Source: Cytidiella melzeri (taxonomy: Eukaryota; Basidiomycota; Agaricomycetes; Polyporales; Irpicaceae). From it: a stretch of DNA of 26,657 nt. Location of the stretch: positions 1 to 26,657 of the forward strand of contig JABYQR010000493.1 of the NCBI GenBank assembly GCA_022592445.1. Direction: 5' to 3'. Below the pieces are notes generated by a model. That model was given only the letters and a program-made list of their open reading frames with translations. It was not told where the DNA came from and made no database searches. Shown piece after piece: positions 1 to 9,429 of the stretch; within the stretch, counting starts at the first letter, position 1, and the number at the start of each line of letters is the position of its first letter. The position numbers and the translations under genes are program-made.

Positions 1-945
1 TGGACGGCGCCTCATCATCTGCTCGCGACGATCTGAATCAGTGGCTACAACTCGCGAGCGAATGGACAGGTTGAGCAAGCTCACTACGATGTTCGCCAGG
101 CACTCTATAAGGCGGCGGATGGGGACGTGAGTCGGTGGTCACAGGTCGCGGCATCGGTGTTCTAGTCGGAGCGAATCACAACGCACAAATGGATGGGCTG
201 TTCCCCCTACTTTGCAGTCACCGGCACGCATCCAATAATTCCGCTCGACATCGTAGAAGCAACCTACCTACAGCCGGCGCCGGACTCTGTGTTGTCTACC
301 GAAGACCTTATCAGTTGGCGAGCGATCGCGCTACAAAAGCGTCGGGAGTATCTGGTCGCGCTACGAGACAAGGTTATGGAGTCGCGCACTAAGGCGGCGC
401 AGCGGTTCGAGGTCGAGCACATGCATACCATCCGCGACTTCAACTTCAAGAGAGGATTGCCCGTACTAATCTGCAACACCGCGATCGAGAAGGCGTTGAA
501 CCGCAAGATGCGCGTGCGGTATGTCGGGCCGCTAATCGTGGTTGCCAGAAATTGAGGAGGAGCTTACGTTCTCTGCAAGTTGGACAGCGCGGTGTTGGAC
601 CGGCCAGTGGCAGCCTTTAGAGTCATTCCGTATCTCGCGCGCGCTGAAATTCCCTTGCCAGACAGCTTCGCCGAGATCACTTTAGAATGGCTCAAGCAGA
701 TGGAGGCGTCGCAGTCGCAAGGCGACGACGATGAGGGACGAGTCGCTAGGCAAAGTGCACGCAGCAGAGGACGAAGAAGAGCCGGCGGGCGCACTCGATG
801 CCTAGGCGCAACACACTGGACAATGAGTTGTAATTTTATATTATATTGTTTCCATTTTTTTGTCTTGGCTGCGTCTCGCGTATTTTTTCTTTCATATCTT
901 TCAGACTACCATTTTGCGTGCGGTGATTCCATGATGACTTACTGA
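1..945 (+). pseudogene. Ty3/Gypsy pol 3' end (integrase C-terminal region), degenerate
   Basis: The plus-strand frame starting at base 1 reads as the C-terminal integrase part of an agaricomycete Gypsy polyprotein. Recognisable blocks are YNSRANGQVEQAHYDVRQA (integrase region around the third catalytic acid), KWMGCSPYFAVTGTHP, the IRDFNFKRG core-domain tail, and RPVAAFRVIPYLAR near the end. The same frame is interrupted by TGA at 34-36, TAG at 163-165 (where the family has Trp) and TGA at 553-555 (where Arg is expected), with no frameshift between them. The upstream RT and RNase H part lies outside the window. After about base 720 the reading is acidic and then low-complexity; the original stop was probably before 945, so the final 60-70 codons are likely read-through. 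Integrase would insert the element's cDNA in the nucleus; this copy cannot make it. Confidence 0.85.
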
Positions 946-1021
946 GTGTCGTTTGCGCTAACAAAATTTTTTTCACATATTCAACGCCTGCGCCCTGAGG
1001 ACAGGGCAAAATGTTTTAGTT

Positions 1022-1237
1022 GGGGGGAGGGATACACATGCGCCTCACACCCAAGCCTCACATTTTATTTATTCTTTCTTTTCTTTTCTTTATTTTATTG
1101 CTGAATTTTCTCTCTTTTCTTACTTCACTCATAAAAGAAGCGGCGAGAACAATTCATTAGAAAGGACTAGTACAGAGTAGCAAAAACACAGCGAAGGAAC
1201 AGCGACAAGCCAGCGACAAACCACGGACACAGAACCC
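1022..1237 (+). repeat. polypurine tract and probable 3' LTR of the first Gypsy element
   Basis: A purine run (GGGGGGAGGGA, 1022-1032) about 75 bases after the end of the pol frame is placed like the plus-strand primer (polypurine tract) of a Gypsy element. What follows is T-rich, with a TATA-like CATAAAAG at 1130-1137 suitable for an LTR promoter. The first bases after the tract (TACACATG) do not show a clean TG start, and the 3' boundary cannot be set because no second LTR is in the window. The end at 1237 is only where a different-looking segment begins. Confidence 0.4.
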
Positions 1238-1507
1238 CTACCGACGCGACGAACCGGCGAAAAGAGCGGCTTTCTCAGTGGTGACCTGCTCCAACTCGCG
1301 CCGTGCGGCCAAGATCTTCGCCTTGTAGAGCGTGGTGTTGGTGCGCAACGCGGTCATCCGTGCCTCCCCAACGGTGAGCCGACCAAGGACGGCACCAAGC
1401 TCGGTCTCGAGGGAGGTGAGTACTGTTGCAGTACCACCCGGTTTGTGACGCGGGAGGAGCACCTCCAGGGAGCTCTGCGGATCGGCCGGGCACCTCCTCG
1501 CTGTCAC
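1238..1507 (-). pseudogene. coiled-coil-like coding fragment, unrecognised
   Basis: The minus strand has an 89-codon open stretch whose C-terminal two thirds is Leu/Ala/Glu/Arg-rich with heptad-like spacing (for example LETELGAVLGRLTVGEARM and AARRELEQVTTEKAALFA). Its composition is that of a real coiled coil. The first codon of the open stretch is GTG, so no proper start is present, and a neighbouring frame is also open here. I do not recognise a family. It could be a fragment of a retrotransposon gag N-terminus or of a host protein. Confidence 0.25.
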
Positions 1508-2480
1508 CAGACTTTGAGGGTGGGGACCACGAGTGCGAACTAGTACAGTTCAATCTTACCAGCTCTACCGACGTTGTCGTTGGCCACGCATTCGCCTGCA
1601 ATACGCATCGCCGCTCGGGAGGTGTTGTTCTACACTACCGCCCCCGCGTGCAGTCTGTCAAGTCCAATTGACTGCGATTTCACATAGCCTTCTGCTGCGA
1701 CTCGCGCTCCATTAGCTTATCTTTCTCTTACGATTCCTTTCGACTTCGTTATACGGCGTTTGCTTTTCACTGCGTTATTTTACTGTGTTGCGTTTCACCT
1801 TCGCTGCGTCGAGCTTACTGCGTTCACTTTCACTGCGCCCGCGTTTTACAGCGACTTCTTCATCTTCACCAGCGATTGCGTTTTGTGTTCGAGATTCCTA
1901 TTGCGCCTGCGTTTTCCATCCGTGTTTCCCCGCGCGCCGTCTTACTACAAGTCGCAACGTCTCCCGCGCGTTCTCTTTGAAACACGCTATAACTCTTTCG
2001 CTTTCACCGCGCCGACTTGCCTTTTTACCCGCGATACACGTGGTAGTTGCCCGCCTAGCTCCCTGCGCATACACTTTATCATAAACCTTGTCGCTTTTTT
2101 TAGCACAAGTAAAACTAGGACTCTAAGACCACCTCGCACACTTTAACACTTCCGCACTTCCACACCTTTACACTTCTATTGCCACTTCGTGGGTGGTTGT
2201 GTTGTCTTTAAGGTTGTTCTTAGTTTGAAGCGTGACTAAGTGTCTCAACGCACACCATTGTTTTCGCACATACAGTCTCATTCAATGGATTCGGTCAGTA
2301 CTCCCCTTCCTACAAGAGACAGGGCCATGCCTTCCAATGTCCAAGCCTCATTCGGCGCATCTGCTAGGTTAGTGGTTCTGCTACCCAGATTCTTTTTCCG
2401 GATTCTGACGTTTGCCTGATAGGTTTCTTTGTGAGTGCAGTGTTGCTTGAATCCGGGTCTCGCTCACATTGCTTCCTCAT
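1508..2480. other. pyrimidine-rich region without a supported gene
   Basis: From about 1690 to 2280 the plus strand is strongly C/T-rich, giving long stop-free but low-complexity frames (for example 1760-2146) that do not look like protein. The C/T-richness resembles a basidiomycete promoter/5' UTR or an LTR U5 region. An ATG at 2285 opens 28 plausible codons (MDSVSTPLPTRDRAMPSN...) before running into sequence with intron-like GT/AG signals (a GT near 2369, CAG near 2442), but I could not join it to the membrane-protein exons that follow. Function not assigned. Confidence 0.35.
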
Positions 2481-2489
2481 CATCCAGAT

Positions 2490-3166
2490 TGCCCTGCTAC
2501 TTTACAATACTATCTTCACCGTCATGAGTTGTTAAGGCCATCACCATCCGCCGTAGGAGCGGTGGCCCAAGCAGCCAACTTATCCAGACATTTCTTCGCA
2601 AGGGTGTCAAAAGTGTCTTGTATTAATTGATGATATACATTGCCCATCTCGTATGTATTGTATTCATACTATTTGCACCGGCAACTCACTCTGTCTTCCA
2701 GATAAACAGGATATTTTACTTGCAGTACGTATCATCTACGGCATCTTTGATATGGAATAAGCTAATATGCCATAGGCCACGCCAATCCATCTCTGCTATA
2801 TGCATTCCTCTCAGTGTTATGCTGTTCCCGATGCTTGCTTGCCGCTTGGTAGTGGAGTTGCGCGAGTGTGGCGCTCAAACAGTGGCACAGTTGACGGGTA
2901 CAGTGGCCTTCACTGCTGGAGTCAGCTACTCAAAGTCGAGTCCCAGCTCTCCGTTCTCAGGTGGTTTCGAATTCATTAGCAATGAGACAGGAGCCAGGAT
3001 CATTATGCAACCTCAGGGAGAGGTGCTGAGCACTCTGGGAAGCATTCCAGGTGATATGATGGCCAGCACAAGTGTATATTCTCACTGTTCCTACTTTCAA
3101 TACATCACAATTGTTACTGTAAACCTCAATGTGAGATTAACTGCCCAATGCCCATGCATAGTATAG
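2490..3166 (+). pseudogene. multi-pass membrane protein gene remnant (DUF6533-like C-terminal half) with two introns
   Basis: Coding blocks read in order: ALLLYNTIFTVM (ending 2526), a frame change at 2527, then VVKAITIRRRSGG and SQLIQTFLRKGV up to an in-frame TAA at 2624-2626, continuing to 2650. Two good basidiomycete-type introns follow: 2651-2701 (GTATGT...CAG) and 2725-2775 (GTACGT...TAG, with a CTAAT branch-like site), each 51 nt. Splicing keeps the frame through the 23-nt exon between them and into the last exon, 2776-3166, which holds a hydrophobic segment ending MLFPMLACRLVVELRE. The order of a basic loop, a membrane segment and a terminal Leu-Arg-Glu helix resembles the fungal seven-helix family with a DUF6533 N-terminus; the N-terminal helices are missing. 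The frameshift and stop make it a pseudogene. The family name is from memory of its pattern and is moderate to low in confidence. Confidence 0.45.
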
Positions 3167-3448
3167 CAATATAAAGGCGCGCAATTGTTGTTGCAACATC
3201 ATGCAAACCACGTGTGCAAAGATATCATGCAATGTAACTGACGAGTGGGCGTGTAACATTGAGACATAGTGTGATATAGACTACAGGTGTCGTATGATAC
3301 TGCAATGTACACTACAGGCGGGCATACAATATTGCGCCATTATGCAATGTGAATTTGAGCGTGGGGCGATCTTAACTTGTCAGGTGCAAGATAGATTTTT
3401 TTATAAACTGATATTTAATCCTTCAAACATTATATTGCAAGTTGGACT
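3167..3448. other. intergenic, nothing recognised
   Basis: AT-rich sequence with loosely repeated phrases such as ATGCAATGT and ACTACAGG (3200-3350). No coding frame, RNA gene or transposon end is recognisable. Confidence 0.3.
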
Positions 3449-3582
3449 TTACATTGGAAGGTAAACTAATATAAGTTTTTTGTGATTTTCCAGATGACTG
3501 TACCACCCCAAGAACTCGAACCAGTTCGCTCTGAGTTCTGAAAAGACGGGCAGAGGCCTACCTATGTTCGTGTCAAACATTG

Positions 3583-4707
3583 TCATGTTGTGCCAAGTCC
3601 AGAGCTCCGTGGGAGGAGACAGGTGGGCATGTTCAGAGAAGGAGGCAAGATTTGTTGATGGACTGAACAGCAAAGAATGTTCCAAAGCTGCGTGTTACCA
3701 TAAAGGGATGAAAAATTGCTGCCACTAGCGGAGATTGTAATAGTAATACTATTAGTTTGTAATATATAGAATACATCTAGTTTGATTGGTATTGGCGGCG
3801 AAGTTAGTTCTACAAACAACACACCTAATGTACTGTGATTTGTCTCTATAGGCTTAGATTTCCATCCAACTACAACAACTTCTGCTACATCATTTACACC
3901 ACATTCTGTTGCTTTGTTCTTCTTATTTATCATAGGCATTCCTATACAAATACCTAATTTGCCAGGATGGTTTCCATTGTTGCTTGGAGGCAATGATCAA
4001 AACACAGCTTGATTATGTGGACAAAGGCAGTCAGTATTTGGTGATAGATCTGCTTCTATTTTACAGATCTTTTCAGAAAGCTTTGTCTCATCATTGTTGG
4101 AGCTATCATAATCCACAGAGTAAAAAATAACTCAGATGTTGATGGGCCTCTTGCAAGAATTGCTCTGCTTGTCTGTCATTGAGTTTATCTCTACTTGCAT
4201 TGTAAGATGTTATAGTCTACACATTACGGAACACAGTAATTAACCACTTTGTCAACTTGTTGAAATACCAGCTATTCTAGTTTTCAGATATCTTCTGTGG
4301 TACAAGACTTGTATCCTAGCAAAGTGCAGAATTGTGCAGCTTCATCTGTCTGTGAATCTTGTATCATGCTGCTGTGTAAGGTGAAGGTAGTGGTAAACTG
4401 ATGCCATATTGCTTTACTTAAAGCAGTTTGCTGATCTTCATGGGACCATTTTGTGTGGATAGTAGACTGAAATATACTTGAATAGAGGGTGTTTCCTGTT
4501 GATACTGGGTGAAGCTGCGCAAAGTCTCCTGCAAAGATGACATGTTTCCCTCCAAACGGTTCACTCTCATTTTCCAAGGCCATACACATTTGCCAGCTAA
4601 TATTGTTTAAATTTAATAAATCAATCATTGATATCTCATCCATCAATAAGTGGATTACATGCTGCAAGTTATGTTTAATTTCACTTGGAGCACCTAGCTG
4701 TTGAAAG
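3583..4707 (-). pseudogene. Helitron Pif1-like helicase remnant
   Basis: Two minus-strand blocks match the helicase half of fungal Helitron RepHel proteins. The block 4707-4284 carries the Walker B region (LLMDEISMID) and the following helicase motif (FGGKHVIFAGDFAQLHPV, with an unusual His where the family normally has Pro), then the downstream DEAAQFCTLL segment. The block 3993-3583 carries the C-terminal segment (GKLGICIGMPM, TECGVNDVAE, VVGWKSKPI, VLFVELTSPP). About 290 bases between them have no good coding match and the frame is closed at 4284, so the central helicase part is deleted or decayed. No Rep (HUH endonuclease) domain is visible. A 78-codon open stretch at 3449-3685 (minus) overlaps the end and may be altered tail sequence. 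In an intact element the helicase unwinds DNA for rolling-circle transposition; this copy is dead. Confidence 0.8.
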
Positions 4708-4739
4708 TTTCAACATGTTATGAATGGTAGTGGATATAA

Positions 4740-4952
4740 TCTAAACTGCGTGGCATCATTTACTATGGGAATAGTCACTATACCTCTCGTATAGTAAGTG
4801 ATAACGGGGATTTATGGTTCTACAATGGTATAAGTACAGGTAGACATACTGAATATGACAGAAACATGATTGGTGTAAACTGCAACATGTTGGCAACAGC
4901 AAAACATGATCCGACCAGTTCTGTAGCAATGTATACATGTTGTGATGCCTAA
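4740..4952 (+). pseudogene. C-terminal fragment of a transposon-associated protein (HYTSRI...LWFYNG type)
   Basis: From 4743 the plus strand reads an uninterrupted C-terminal segment: KLRGIIYYGNSHYTSRIV, SDNGDLWFYNGISTGRHTEY, then about 30 residues to TAA at 4950-4952. An in-frame TAA at 4737 marks the broken 5' side. A second decayed version of the same block lies at 19591-19725. The His-aromatic-Thr...Trp-aromatic-x-Asn-Gly arrangement recalls the C-terminal catalytic-His box of ubiquitin-specific-protease-like (C19) domains found in agaricomycete repeat-associated proteins. That is an inference from pattern, not a match. It lies about 65 bases upstream of a CTAG-ending motif, on the same strand, as does the second copy, so the two probably travel together. 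Confidence 0.35.
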
Positions 4953-5016
4953 GATACCTGTGTAAGATTTGCTTCTTTATTTATCCATACCTATGATATC
5001 GTGAGGAATGTATAAG

Positions 5017-5061
5017 TCTTCAGGAATTGTACTTGCCGCTTGCCGGCCCTGCTAACGCTAG
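5017..5061 (+). repeat. 45-bp conserved element end, copy 1 (CTAG/T, Helitron-3'-like)
   Basis: Begins TCTTCAGGAATTGTA and ends GCTAACGCTAG, followed by T. The same 45 bp recurs at 18000-18044 (plus) and 23891-23935 (minus), and in degenerate form at 19837-19877. In all three good copies identity stops exactly after CTAG and the next base is T, which fits the CTRR|T rule for Helitron 3' ends. Inside it a short GCCG...CGGC stem can form, weaker than a textbook Helitron hairpin. The flank differs from the other two copies (TTTGG against TGAAAC). Confidence 0.5.
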
Positions 5062-5086
5062 TTTGGACCTTGCCAAGAACTCTACT

Positions 5087-5461
5087 TGTGAGAGAATCTA
5101 TCTAAAAGGAGACCAACTATTGTATTCCATTCCCACACCTGTGAGAACTTCCTTCCATAAAGAGAACAAAAGAACAAAAAAAGTCCATGTGAACGGTATC
5201 TATGACGTCAAACCCTAGCTATGGGCAGAGCCATGTGGTTGTAGCCATGTGGTCTTATTTAAGCTGAGTCACATGCCAGTGTGACGTAGTAGCAAGTAAT
5301 GTGACCGTGTGGAGCGTCTAAGCCACGTGATACGGGCGCTTAATAGACGTGCAAAGGAGTTTATGCAGAGAGAATTGGAACTAGGTTGTAGCCCGGAGTT
5401 TTACAGATAAAAACAAGAGGTAAATTGCGAAAATTAAGGGCTAGTCAGGCCATCCATGACA
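5087..5461 (-). repeat. 3' LTR of the chromovirus
   Basis: Downstream of the pol stop on the minus strand lies a polypurine tract (GGAGGGGGG, complement of about 5464-5473), then TAA, then TGTCATGG at 5461, a typical LTR start. Reading minus, there is a TATA-like TTAAATAAG near 5262 and a perfect TGACGTCA (CRE/bZIP-type site) near 5202. The end is placed at TCTCACA (5087), giving TG...CA and 375 bp, but no second copy exists in the window to confirm it. Between this end and the 45-bp element end are only about 25 bases. Confidence 0.6.
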
Positions 5462-5626
5462 TTACCCCCCTCCTAAAATCGAGCGTCCTCGCAAAGCATC
5501 ACTGTGCTGTGGTGATAGAGGTCTTCTACCCGTCTACAGGGATTCAGCAGAATTGCCCCGATTGTCTAGTCAGAAGGATGCTAGGAAGTTTCTCCCCTTC
5601 TGGTGTCGTTGACTCGACGTTACCCG

Positions 5627-8600
5627 TCAGTGTGATGTTCTTGAGATATCCAGACCGATGTGTTTGCCTTCATCCCAGCTAAGATCGTATGTAGATGGAT
5701 AGATCGTGCGAAGGAAAGCGGGGTCGGTCTGGGTATTGAATTCCCGAAAGTGCGAGCGGAGATCCGCAAAGAGTGAAGCTTTGATGACCCGGGGCGCTCC
5801 GGGGTTTGCTTTGTAGAAGTCGTCAATCGCTTCTTGACTATTCTCGAGGTTTTCAACCGGTTCCCAGCTATTGTGTCCGTCTGAATACCCTTCCCATTTG
5901 ACAAGGAATTGCAATTTCTTCCAACGTCCGTGTAGCCTGCTGTCTAACACTTTTTCGACGACATACTGTTCTTCTCCTTCTATGACGATAGGATCAGGAG
6001 GTGGAGGTACGTCTTTGCCGTTGTCGTGCCAGGGACTTAGACGGTTGATATGGAAGACGGGGTGGATTCGGAGATAGCTGGGTAGATCGAGTTTGTAATC
6101 AAGATCGCCAATGCGTTCAATGACTTTGTACGGGCCGAGTTGTCGAGGACCGAGTTTAGGGGTAGCCTGGTGGATCTGGACGTTCTTAGCGTTCAGCCAG
6201 ACCATGTCCCCTACTTGGAAGACGCGTGGAGAGCGCTTCTCAGACTCATAGAGTTGCTTCATCTTTTCTTTGCTTAGACGAAGAGCTGCTTCGGTCTCCT
6301 TGCGTACTCGAGCCATATTGTCAAGGCGCTCATCGAGTGATGGGATATTGCTTCGCTTGCCGACTGGTATGGTGAAGTCGGGGCGATATCCATAGATGAC
6401 TTCAAACGGTGTTTGGGAGTTACCCGCGTGTACTCGCGAGTTGAGTGCAAACTCAGCTGCCGGTAGATGATCGACCCAGTCGTCTTGTCGTTGCTGACAG
6501 AATAGACGCAGATACTGTTCGATATCCTGGTTTTTGCGTTCGACTTTGCCATTTCCTTGCGGATGATAGGCAGTCGTAAAACCAGTCTCTATGCCCAGGC
6601 GGTGATAGAGCGCACGCATGAAGCGCGCTGCAAACTGGGGTCCTCGGTCAGAGAACACCTTCTTGGGAATGCCGTGAAGTCGGAATACTTCTTTGTAGTG
6701 TAGATCGGCAATCCCCTCGGCGTTAACCCTAGTGGTAGTAGGGATGATGTGCGTTTGATCGGAGTAGTGGTCAACGTAGACCGCGATCGAATCGAATCCC
6801 TTAGAGGGTGGCAGCTGAGTGATGAGATCTACACCAATGTGTTCCCAAGGTCCGGCCGGAGTTTCCTGAGGCTGTAGTACTGCTTTAGGATGTGGAGCTG
6901 ACTTGTAACGCTGACAGCGATCACAGCCTAGTACGTAAGTCTCTACAAAGGCATTCATCTTCGGCCACCAATAGTGTCGTGAGACTAGCTCTATGGTGCC
7001 GTGTTTGCCCGGATGACCAGCCGCGGGTGTGTCATGGCAAGATTTGACAATTTCATGACGGAGCTCTTTGTTGTTAGGGATATAGAGTTTTCCCTTGTAG
7101 TAGATGAGTCCGTCACTCTCTTCCCATTCGAGTAATCCGCCGACAAGTTTGCGAGGACCCTTCTTTCGAAGGGTAGCGAGAGCTTGCGCGACTTCTGCTT
7201 CTTGTTCCGTGCACTCTCGGATCTTGGATTCGAGCGGAGAAGCAGTGGCCAGTGCACTGGTAGCGAGGATGCGGAAGTGTTCCGGTTTCAGTACCACCTG
7301 ATCCTTGTTGTCTTCTTCGTCCGTAACAGCGTGAGAGTGAAGACGAGAGAGAGGATCAGCGTGTATCATGGTACTACCGGGCTTGTGTACCAACACGAAG
7401 TCGAAGTCAGCCAAAAGTAATGACCAACGTGCTTGACGTCGAGTGAGGTGTTGCGCAGTCTTCCAGTACTGCAGGTTTGCGTGATCTGTCCAGATCTCAA
7501 ACGGTTCCTTGAGCCCCTCAAGGTAGTGGCGCCAATCTTTGAGAGCCTCGGTGATGGCTAACATCTCCCGATCAAAGATTTCGTAGTTACGCTCAGCTTC
7601 AGTCATGGATGCGGACCGGTAGGCGATAGGGTGATAGAATCCATCTTCCTTTGATTTCTGGGAGATGATTCCACCGGTCGCATAGCCCGAGGCATCGACT
7701 TCTAGACGTGTAGGGAGTTCAGGGTCCCAGACTGCCAAGATAGGCTTAGTGGTGAAGGCCTTCTTTAGCATCGTGAAGGCAGTCTGCTGCGCTGGACCCC
7801 AGACGAACGGTACGTCCTTCTTAGTCAGGTCGTGTAGAGGCCGTGCGTGCTTTGAGAAGTCTTGAATGAAGCGGCGGTAGAAGTTGGCAAACCCGATGAA
7901 TCCTCTAACTTCTTTGAGGTTCTTGGGTGTGGGCCACGTAGAAACTGCTTGGACTTTGACAGGGTCCATAGCTACTTCGCCGGCACGAATGATCAACCCG
8001 AGGTATTCGATCTCAGATTTCTCAAATTCGCACTTTTCCGGCCGAAGGTAGAGGTCATGCTGCTGAAGTCGCTCGAGGACTTCATGTACAACCTTGCGGT
8101 GTTCTGTCAGGTTGTTGCTCCAGATCAAGATGTCATCTAGATAGACAGCCACCTTGCCTTCGGCGACAAGGTCGGCAAAGATGTTGTCCATCAGAGCTTG
8201 GAAGGTAGCGGGTGAGTTTGTGAGACCGAAGAACATGACCTTAGGTTCGAAGAGTCCTCGGTTGGTAACAAACGCCGCTTTGTACTCGTCTCCTTCTTTG
8301 ATTCTGACATTGTGATATCCCCAACGAACATCGAATTTTGTGAAGATCTTTGCACCCTTGAGCTTGTTGATGATGTCGGTGGCAAGCGGTAGAGGGTAGC
8401 GGTTCTTTACAGTGATGTCATTGAGTTTTCTGTAGTCCTGAATAAGTCGGAGTTTGTTATCCTTCTTCTTGATAAAGAAGACTGGAGAAGCCATCGGAGA
8501 CTTGGAAGGCGTGATGTAACCTTTGGATAGGTTCTCCTGAATGAACTTGTCAAGCTCGGCTTGTTCATTCAGGGGCATAGGGTAAACTTTCGATTTGATG

Positions 8601-9043
8601 GTCTCAGGAGCGTCTGGTTTGAGATCAATCGAATGGTCCCAGGGCTGATGCTGGGGTAGCCGATTAGACTCTTCCTCAGAGAAGACTTTAGCGTGTCTAT
8701 GGTACTCTGAGGGAACAATGTCTTCGAAGGAGCGATGAGCTTTAGCTTCGTTTGCTTCGGCAGCAAGCTTAGTAGAGTAGGTGAAGCCGGCCATACACCA
8801 GACTTCGTCAGTGGTGTCTTGGATAATACCGGCTTTGACCCACTGCCTACGTTCTTTGCGATTACCGTCAACCTTCTGGAAAGGTTCTTCAGGAGATTCG
8901 TGCTCACTCTTGAGCATGATGGCCACGTTTCTGGCGTTGGCCTCGCTGGTCGCATGACTGACGGCTGATATGGATTGGCCGTGGGCCGTTTGCCACGAAT
9001 TGGACATTTTGCGCAATTTTGGGTTTTTCTTAGCCTCTGACAT
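5627..9043 (-). CDS. chromovirus (Ty3/Gypsy) pol: RT, RNase H, integrase, chromodomain
   Basis: One uninterrupted frame of 1138 residues from the first ATG (9041-9043; the frame is open to 9208 but has no earlier ATG). Domains: linker 1-165; reverse transcriptase about 170-350 with the first catalytic Asp in TKFDVRWGYH (238) and YLDD at 301-304; RNase H about 430-565 with Asp450 (VDASGYATGG) and Asp520 (TDHAN); integrase zinc finger ending CDRC (707-710); integrase core with Asp739, Asp799 and Glu835, a D-D-35-E spacing; GPY at 970-972; chromodomain about 1026-1078 with the aromatic residues Tyr1027, Trp1050 and Trp1060. A 60-residue tail follows. It would reverse transcribe the element RNA in cytoplasmic particles and integrate the cDNA, with the chromodomain directing insertion to heterochromatin. 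No gag, zinc knuckle or aspartic protease precedes it, so this copy is at best mobilised in trans. It is the only undecayed large gene here, which suggests recent insertion. Confidence 0.93.
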   Translation of the reverse strand: MSEAKKNPKLRKMSNSWQTAHGQSISAVSHATSEANARNVAIMLKSEHESPEEPFQKVDGNRKERRQWVKAGIIQDTTDEVWCMAGFTYSTKLAAEANEAKAHRSFEDIVPSEYHRHAKVFSEEESNRLPQHQPWDHSIDLKPDAPETIKSKVYPMPLNEQAELDKFIQENLSKGYITPSKSPMASPVFFIKKKDNKLRLIQDYRKLNDITVKNRYPLPLATDIINKLKGAKIFTKFDVRWGYHNVRIKEGDEYKAAFVTNRGLFEPKVMFFGLTNSPATFQALMDNIFADLVAEGKVAVYLDDILIWSNNLTEHRKVVHEVLERLQQHDLYLRPEKCEFEKSEIEYLGLIIRAGEVAMDPVKVQAVSTWPTPKNLKEVRGFIGFANFYRRFIQDFSKHARPLHDLTKKDVPFVWGPAQQTAFTMLKKAFTTKPILAVWDPELPTRLEVDASGYATGGIISQKSKEDGFYHPIAYRSASMTEAERNYEIFDREMLAITEALKDWRHYLEGLKEPFEIWTDHANLQYWKTAQHLTRRQARWSLLLADFDFVLVHKPGSTMIHADPLSRLHSHAVTDEEDNKDQVVLKPEHFRILATSALATASPLESKIRECTEQEAEVAQALATLRKKGPRKLVGGLLEWEESDGLIYYKGKLYIPNNKELRHEIVKSCHDTPAAGHPGKHGTIELVSRHYWWPKMNAFVETYVLGCDRCQRYKSAPHPKAVLQPQETPAGPWEHIGVDLITQLPPSKGFDSIAVYVDHYSDQTHIIPTTTRVNAEGIADLHYKEVFRLHGIPKKVFSDRGPQFAARFMRALYHRLGIETGFTTAYHPQGNGKVERKNQDIEQYLRLFCQQRQDDWVDHLPAAEFALNSRVHAGNSQTPFEVIYGYRPDFTIPVGKRSNIPSLDERLDNMARVRKETEAALRLSKEKMKQLYESEKRSPRVFQVGDMVWLNAKNVQIHQATPKLGPRQLGPYKVIERIGDLDYKLDLPSYLRIHPVFHINRLSPWHDNGKDVPPPPDPIVIEGEEQYVVEKVLDSRLHGRWKKLQFLVKWEGYSDGHNSWEPVENLENSQEAIDDFYKANPGAPRVIKASLFADLRSHFREFNTQTDPAFLRTIYPSTYDLSWDEGKHIGLDISRTSH

Positions 9044-9429
9044 CCGGGATCTTCTGAATGTGTCCGGGGTGTCAGGGTCTGGGTTTTGTTGGGCGTGTAG
9101 ATAATTTTCTTGGTATTGTAGAGTGTGGTAGAGTAGAGTGGGATTGGGGTAGGATGTAGGAAAATTTGGGTACTTAAAAAAGTGTAAGGTTGTTCTTTCT
9201 GAGCGCACACAAGGTAAGTATGACCAATATGTATTCGGAACCTACGTGTGTACAAGATAAAAAAATGGTCTCTAAATCTACCAGATCTCAGTCCTAAATA
9301 CTGAGATCTGCTACTGCGTAGTACTACTATATACGGTATGCTATTTTTCCACAACGGGCACTGGCCCACTATCTAATCAATGTGAGTAAAAGGCCAGATC
9401 TACTGATCTGGCCTCAGGATGCTTGCGCA
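9044..9429 (-). other. leader/junction region upstream of pol, with two perfect hairpins
   Basis: The minus-strand 5' side of pol begins with a C/T-rich leader (to about 9208) without gag or protease coding. Beyond it are two perfect inverted repeats: 9282-9292 with 9300-9310 (11-bp arms around AGATCTCAG, 7-nt loop) and 9391-9400 with 9405-9414 (10-bp arms AGGCCAGATC, 4-nt loop). The decayed gag of another Gypsy begins at 9430, so the junction between the two elements lies in this stretch. No LTR matching 5087-5461 is found here. Confidence 0.5.

Noticed and set aside
1760..2146. Long plus-strand open frames in pyrimidine-rich DNA
   Set aside because: Composition is low-complexity (Phe/Ser/Arg/Thr/Leu from C/T runs), two frames are open at once and no motif is seen; treated as promoter or LTR-like sequence.
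2285..2410. ATG at 2285 as the start of the membrane-protein gene
   Set aside because: The 28 codons look plausible, but the expected N-terminal membrane helices are absent between it and the first recognisable block, and no convincing splice chain joins them.
3449..3685. Separate gene downstream of the Helitron helicase
   Set aside because: It overlaps the helicase tail in another frame and has no recognised motif; more likely shifted or unrelated tail sequence.
9044..9208. N-terminal extension of pol to 9208
   Set aside because: The first codon of that stretch is GTG and the residues are Tyr/Thr/Pro-rich leader-like; the first ATG is at 9041-9043.
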